Positions 5,098 to 7,413 of a DNA stretch of 7,413 nucleotides are shown here, in pieces. The stretch comes from JBEKCP01 sp050014815 (GTDB taxonomy: Bacteria; Planctomycetota; Planctomycetia; Pirellulales; Thermoguttaceae), in NCBI GenBank assembly GCA_050014815.1, contig JBEKCP010000303.1, forward strand, positions 1 to 7,413. The letters are read 5' to 3'. The notes beneath the pieces are model-generated. The model worked only from the letters and a program-made list of their open reading frames with translations, was not told the origin of the DNA and searched no databases. Numbering within the stretch: position 1 is the first letter of the stretch; each line of letters opens with the position of its first letter. Both the position numbers and the translations under genes were made by a program.

Positions 5098-6162
5098 CTA
5101 TTCGATCCACCCCCCTCCGAGGACCCGATCGCCCTGATAGCAGACCGCGGCCTGACCCGGAGCCACCCCGTAACATGGTCGCTGGAACTTGACGCGGAAT
5201 CGGTCCGATGGGAGGATATCGACCACCGCCGCGATGGGTGGGCTGCGGTACCGGATTTTCACTTCGGCGGTGAAGCCGGCAATCCCGGCCTCGGGCGGCA
5301 ATGCCAGCCAATTGGCCCCGGAAGCCGTCAGTTCCCGCCGGGCCAGCTCCTCGCGGGTTCCCACGACAACCCGGCGAGTCGCCCGTTCCAGTCGTACCAC
5401 GTATCGAGGCTCGCCAAAGGCGATGCGAAGCCCCCTGCGCTGTCCCACGGTGAACCGCTCCAAACCGTCATGCCGCCCGACCACCGTGCCATCGGTCAGG
5501 ACGATCTCGCCGGAGGCATCTCCCGCACCCCGCTGCCGGCGAACCAGTCGGGCATGGTCCCCATCGGGGACGAAGCAGATTTCCTGGCTGTCGGGCTTGT
5601 CGGCCAGATGATCGAGGCCCAGCCGCCGGGCAATCCGCCGGATCTCGCCTTTGTGGTGCTGGCCAACGGGAAACAGCAGCCGCGGAAGTCGCTGGGCATG
5701 TATCCCCCAGAGGACGTACGACTGGTCTTTGGCCGCATCGCAGCCCCGGTAGAGAGCCGCTTGGCCGTCTTCACCCGCGAGCAAGCGGGCGTAGTGCCCG
5801 GTGGCCACCCACTGGGCCCCGACGCTGTCGGCATATTCGAAGAGCTTGCCAAACTTCAGCCAGGTGTTGCAGACGACGCACGGGTTCGGGGTCCGGCCCG
5901 CTGTGTACTCGGCGACGAAGTAGCGAACAATACGGTCGAACTCGTGCTGGAAATCGACCGAATAGAAGGGGATGCCAAGCCGCAGGGCCGTGCGGCGGGC
6001 GTCGGCGGCGTCGGCAACGCTGCAGCAGCCCTGTTTTCGGGCTTCCGCCGGCAGCCCATGCCGCATGAACAGTCCGATGACCTCGTGCCCTGCCTCCTGC
6101 AACAGCCATGCGGCCACGCTGCTATCGACGCCGCCCGACATGGCCAGCACGACCCGCGACAT
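5098..6162 (-). CDS. mnmA: tRNA-specific 2-thiouridylase
   Basis: 354 aa, normal for the family. MnmA adenylates U34 of Lys, Glu and Gln tRNAs and replaces oxygen by sulfur to give s2U34. The N-terminal PP-loop SGGVDSS (9-15) binds ATP. NPCVVCN (93-99) holds the first catalytic Cys, Cys98. DSQEICFVPDG (191-201) holds the second, Cys196. TGHYAR and KDQSYVLW are further family motifs, and the C-terminal barrel ends GGGWIE. The ATG at 6162 is preferred over an in-frame GTG at 6171 because MSRVVLAMSGGVDSS is the usual short N-terminus; neither has a strong ribosome site. Cys95 makes a CxxC pair where the E. coli enzyme has Asp, which may favour binding of an iron-sulfur cluster. The downstream sigma-54 activator is 276 nt away and probably separately transcribed. 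Confidence 0.96.
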   Translation of the reverse strand: MSRVVLAMSGGVDSSVAAWLLQEAGHEVIGLFMRHGLPAEARKQGCCSVADAADARRTALRLGIPFYSVDFQHEFDRIVRYFVAEYTAGRTPNPCVVCNTWLKFGKLFEYADSVGAQWVATGHYARLLAGEDGQAALYRGCDAAKDQSYVLWGIHAQRLPRLLFPVGQHHKGEIRRIARRLGLDHLADKPDSQEICFVPDGDHARLVRRQRGAGDASGEIVLTDGTVVGRHDGLERFTVGQRRGLRIAFGEPRYVVRLERATRRVVVGTREELARRELTASGANWLALPPEAGIAGFTAEVKIRYRSPPIAAVVDILPSDRFRVKFQRPCYGVAPGQAAVCYQGDRVLGGGWIE

Positions 6163-6212
6163 AGGGACCACCAGGTGAACTCAAGACGCACCATCAGACC
6201 GCCGCAAAGGTT

Positions 6213-6218
6213 ATTGTA
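6213..6218 (-). promoter_or_regulatory. Possible -10 box of mnmA
   Basis: TACAAT on the minus strand, about 50 bp before the mnmA ATG, matches the -10 consensus at five of six positions. No good -35 box is present at the right distance. Confidence 0.3.
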
Positions 6219-6253
6219 GCGTTTGCGGGCGGGGTCTGCTTAGCGCGCGACAC

Positions 6254-6312
6254 TAGCCCGACGCGCCAGCGAGGGACTGAAAACGTGTTACCCTCGCTTG
6301 CGCGTCGGGCTG
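6254..6312. repeat. Long imperfect palindrome (dispersed-repeat type)
   Basis: Arms 6254-6275 and 6291-6312 pair at 20 of 22 positions around a 15-nt loop. One arm reads TAGCCCGACGCGCCAGCGAG. On the minus strand it translates as SPTRKRG-like text, which I remember from many planctomycete spurious ORFs, so it is probably a dispersed element. It lies between the truncated glycosyltransferase and mnmA and could also end transcription. Confidence 0.75.
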
Positions 6313-6327
6313 GTGTTCGGCCGTGGG

Positions 6328-6696
6328 CTACTTGGCCTGCCTGGAGCGGCCCAAGTAATTGGGTCGAGCGGGTTTGCTGGTGCGGTGGAGCCGTTGAAAA
6401 GTCGGCGAGCCCGGCGCCTGGACGACGACCACTTCCCCCTGGCTCTGGGCGAGACCCGTCCGCACGGCCGCATCCCGCCCCAGGGGGCTGCTGTGGCGGA
6501 CTGCCCGCACCTGCGGGTAATGCCGCACCAACTCGTGGGCCACCTCGCTGGTGGCGTCGGTCGAGCCGTCGTCGATGATCAACAGTTCGAGCCGGTCCGT
6601 CCAATCCGAGGCGACTTCAAGGACTTCCACCACGGTGTCGGCAAGCGTCGATTGGGCATCCTGGACGGGCAACAGCACAGTCAGCGAGCGTTCCAA
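6328..6696 (-). CDS. Truncated glycosyltransferase family 2 domain
   Basis: 122 aa from a TTG at 6696 with AAGGA (6703-6707) 6 nt upstream. Residues 1-94 match the N-terminal nucleotide-sugar-binding half of GT2 enzymes: SLTVLLPV, then ELLIIDDGSTDAT (the UDP-binding Asp-Asp), RHYPQVRAVRHSSPLGRDAAVRTGL and GEVVVVQ. The DxD metal motif expected right after that strand is missing. The last 28 residues (APGSPTFQRL... to RSRQAK) are unlike the family. GT2 proteins are usually over 220 aa. It is either a decayed or truncated gene, or a short planctomycete variant without catalysis. The ORF ends 15 nt from a long palindrome, which may mark the break. It does not look like part of the mnmA operon. 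Confidence 0.6.
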   Translation of the reverse strand: MERSLTVLLPVQDAQSTLADTVVEVLEVASDWTDRLELLIIDDGSTDATSEVAHELVRHYPQVRAVRHSSPLGRDAAVRTGLAQSQGEVVVVQAPGSPTFQRLHRTSKPARPNYLGRSRQAK

Positions 6697-6754
6697 GGCC
6701 GTTCCTTCCCGAAGAAAAGCTCCACTGGAGGCGTCGATCGCACCATCAATCCCG

Positions 6755-6770
6755 CCCCGACGCGTCGGGG
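6755..6770. repeat. Perfect 16-bp palindrome
   Basis: CCCCGACGCGTCGGGG is fully self-complementary. It is the first of four different palindromes in the gene-free stretch 6697-7048, which otherwise shows no gene. Confidence 0.7.
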
Positions 6771-6824
6771 ACGGCAGGGATGCTCATAGTCGGTAGTAGA
6801 CTTCGGACAACCCTGCGGCACAAC

Positions 6825-6839
6825 TCCAGCGAAGCTGGA
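6825..6839. repeat. Short hairpin TCCAGC/GCTGGA
   Basis: Two 6-bp arms enclose the loop GAA. It is the second palindrome of the cluster upstream of hisI. It is too short to be assigned a role. Confidence 0.5.
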
Positions 6840-6891
6840 AATGGCGGGGCTGCGCTTGCCGTAGGGATTGGAGGCTTCTTGCCGCCGTTAG

Positions 6892-6911
6892 CCGCGGATC
6901 TACATCCGCGG
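6892..6911 (+). terminator. Terminator-like hairpin
   Basis: CCGCGGAT (6892-6899) and ATCCGCGG (6904-6911) form a perfect 8-bp stem with loop CTAC, followed by GTTTTG. The shape is that of a rho-independent terminator, but no plus-strand gene ends nearby. A dispersed palindromic element is equally likely. Confidence 0.45.
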
Positions 6912-6925
6912 GTTTTGCCGCCGCA

Positions 6926-6953
6926 ACCCCCGCGACGCAGTCGCGGGGCTTTC
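6926..6953. repeat. GC-rich palindromic repeat, copy 2
   Basis: Identical over 28 bases to 756-783, with the same 9-bp stem and GCA loop. It is again followed by a CCTAATCCCTGACC-type tail. It precedes hisI by about 95 bp, as copy 1 precedes hemE by about 85 bp. Confidence 0.75.
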
Positions 6954-7013
6954 CCTAATCCCTGACCTTTGTCCCCTGACCCCTTCCCCCTGTCCCCTGA
7001 CCGCCGTCCGGAT

Positions 7014-7019
7014 TATAGT
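7014..7019 (+). promoter_or_regulatory. Possible -10 box of hisI
   Basis: TATAGT matches five of six -10 positions and would give a leader of about 20 nt before the ATG at 7049. No convincing -35 box is present in the C-rich tract upstream. Confidence 0.3.
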
Positions 7020-7048
7020 AGATGGAACTCTAACCCCTGGTTGTCGTC

Positions 7049-7413
7049 ATGTCCGACTCCTCCGCCTCTGGTCCCGACTTTTCCCGCGGTGACGGCCTGC
7101 TGCCGGCAATCGCCCAGGAGGCCCTGACGGGCGAGGTCCTGATGCTGGCCTATATGAACGCCGAGAGCTACGCCGAGACGCTTTCGACCGGCCGGGCCGT
7201 CTACTATAGCCGCAGCCGTAAGCGGCTTTGGCGCAAGGGCGAGGAGAGCGGCAACGTGCAACTGGTCCGCGCCGTCCACCTCGATTGCGATCGGGACACG
7301 ATCCTCTTGTCGGTCGAGCAAGTCGGCGGCGCCGCTTGCCACGAGGGATACTCTAGTTGTTTCTTCCGCCGTGTCACCCCCCAAGGACTGGAGATTGTGG
7401 GCCGCCGGGTTTT
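7049..7413 (+). CDS. hisI: Phosphoribosyl-AMP cyclohydrolase (3' end outside window)
   Basis: Open from the ATG at 7049 to the window end, 121 residues plus two bases. HisI opens the adenine ring of phosphoribosyl-AMP in the third step of histidine synthesis and needs zinc and magnesium. The core is unmistakable: GEVLMLAYMN (28-37), YYSRSRKRLWRKGEESGN (52-69), DCDRD (79-83, metal-binding acids plus Cys80), QVGGAACHEGYSSCFFR (91-107, with Cys97 and Cys104 as probable zinc ligands). The length already reached suggests a single-domain HisI with the stop close by; a fused HisE domain cannot be excluded. There is no strong ribosome site. No other his gene is in the window. Confidence 0.95.
   Translation, partial: MSDSSASGPDFSRGDGLLPAIAQEALTGEVLMLAYMNAESYAETLSTGRAVYYSRSRKRLWRKGEESGNVQLVRAVHLDCDRDTILLSVEQVGGAACHEGYSSCFFRRVTPQGLEIVGRRV

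Noticed and set aside
5470..6219. 249-codon plus-strand frame over mnmA
   Set aside because: Shadow of mnmA in GC-rich DNA; all MnmA motifs lie on the minus strand.
7013..7384. 123-codon minus-strand frame at the window end
   Set aside because: Shadow of hisI, whose motifs are unmistakable on the plus strand.

Overview
The window is GC-rich. Its dense genes are separated by gene-poor stretches full of palindromes and 7-8 nt tandem repeats. Together with a very cysteine-rich repeat protein, this gene style suggests a planctomycete, probably of the Pirellulales type. That assignment is inferred from the protein and repeat style, not from a marker gene.

Layout: (1) 3-581 (+) is the 3' part of a cysteine-rich repeat protein, followed by a clear hairpin terminator. 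(2) 582-868 is gene-free, with a GC-rich palindrome and an octamer tandem repeat that runs almost to the start of hemE. (3) hemE (+, 869-1912) is uroporphyrinogen decarboxylase for heme synthesis. (4) Converging on it from the minus strand are four small genes: 3523-3104 (alpha/beta protein), 3012-2776 (78 aa), 2670-2203 (signal peptide plus one membrane helix) and 2155-1916 (79 aa). The two short proteins are paralogues, and the last three proteins all end in Arg-Arg-Ala-Ala. (5) 3524-3870 is gene-free but not empty. It carries an almost perfect sigma-54 promoter (3592-3607, minus) in front of the four genes. About 110 bp further upstream is an array of dyad half-sites spaced by one helical turn. 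(6) Beyond the array lies a receiver-less, PspF-like sigma-54 activator (4821-3871, minus). (7) mnmA (minus, 6162-5098) makes 2-thiouridine at tRNA position 34; a G-run tract lies just past its stop. (8) 6696-6328 (minus) is a short glycosyltransferase-2 domain that ends before the expected metal-binding motif and lies beside a long palindrome. (9) 6697-7048 is gene-free and holds a cluster of four different hairpins. (10) hisI (+, from 7049, open at the window end) is phosphoribosyl-AMP cyclohydrolase.

The most interesting unit is the sigma-54 cassette. It combines an activator without a sensor domain, a likely enhancer array, a -24/-12 promoter and four short genes without a recognised family. 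The promoter position also fixes the start of the first gene. I infer an inducible envelope- or stress-type response, by analogy of layout with the Psp system only; no function is shown by the sequence. hemE, mnmA and hisI are ordinary housekeeping genes that are not functionally linked.
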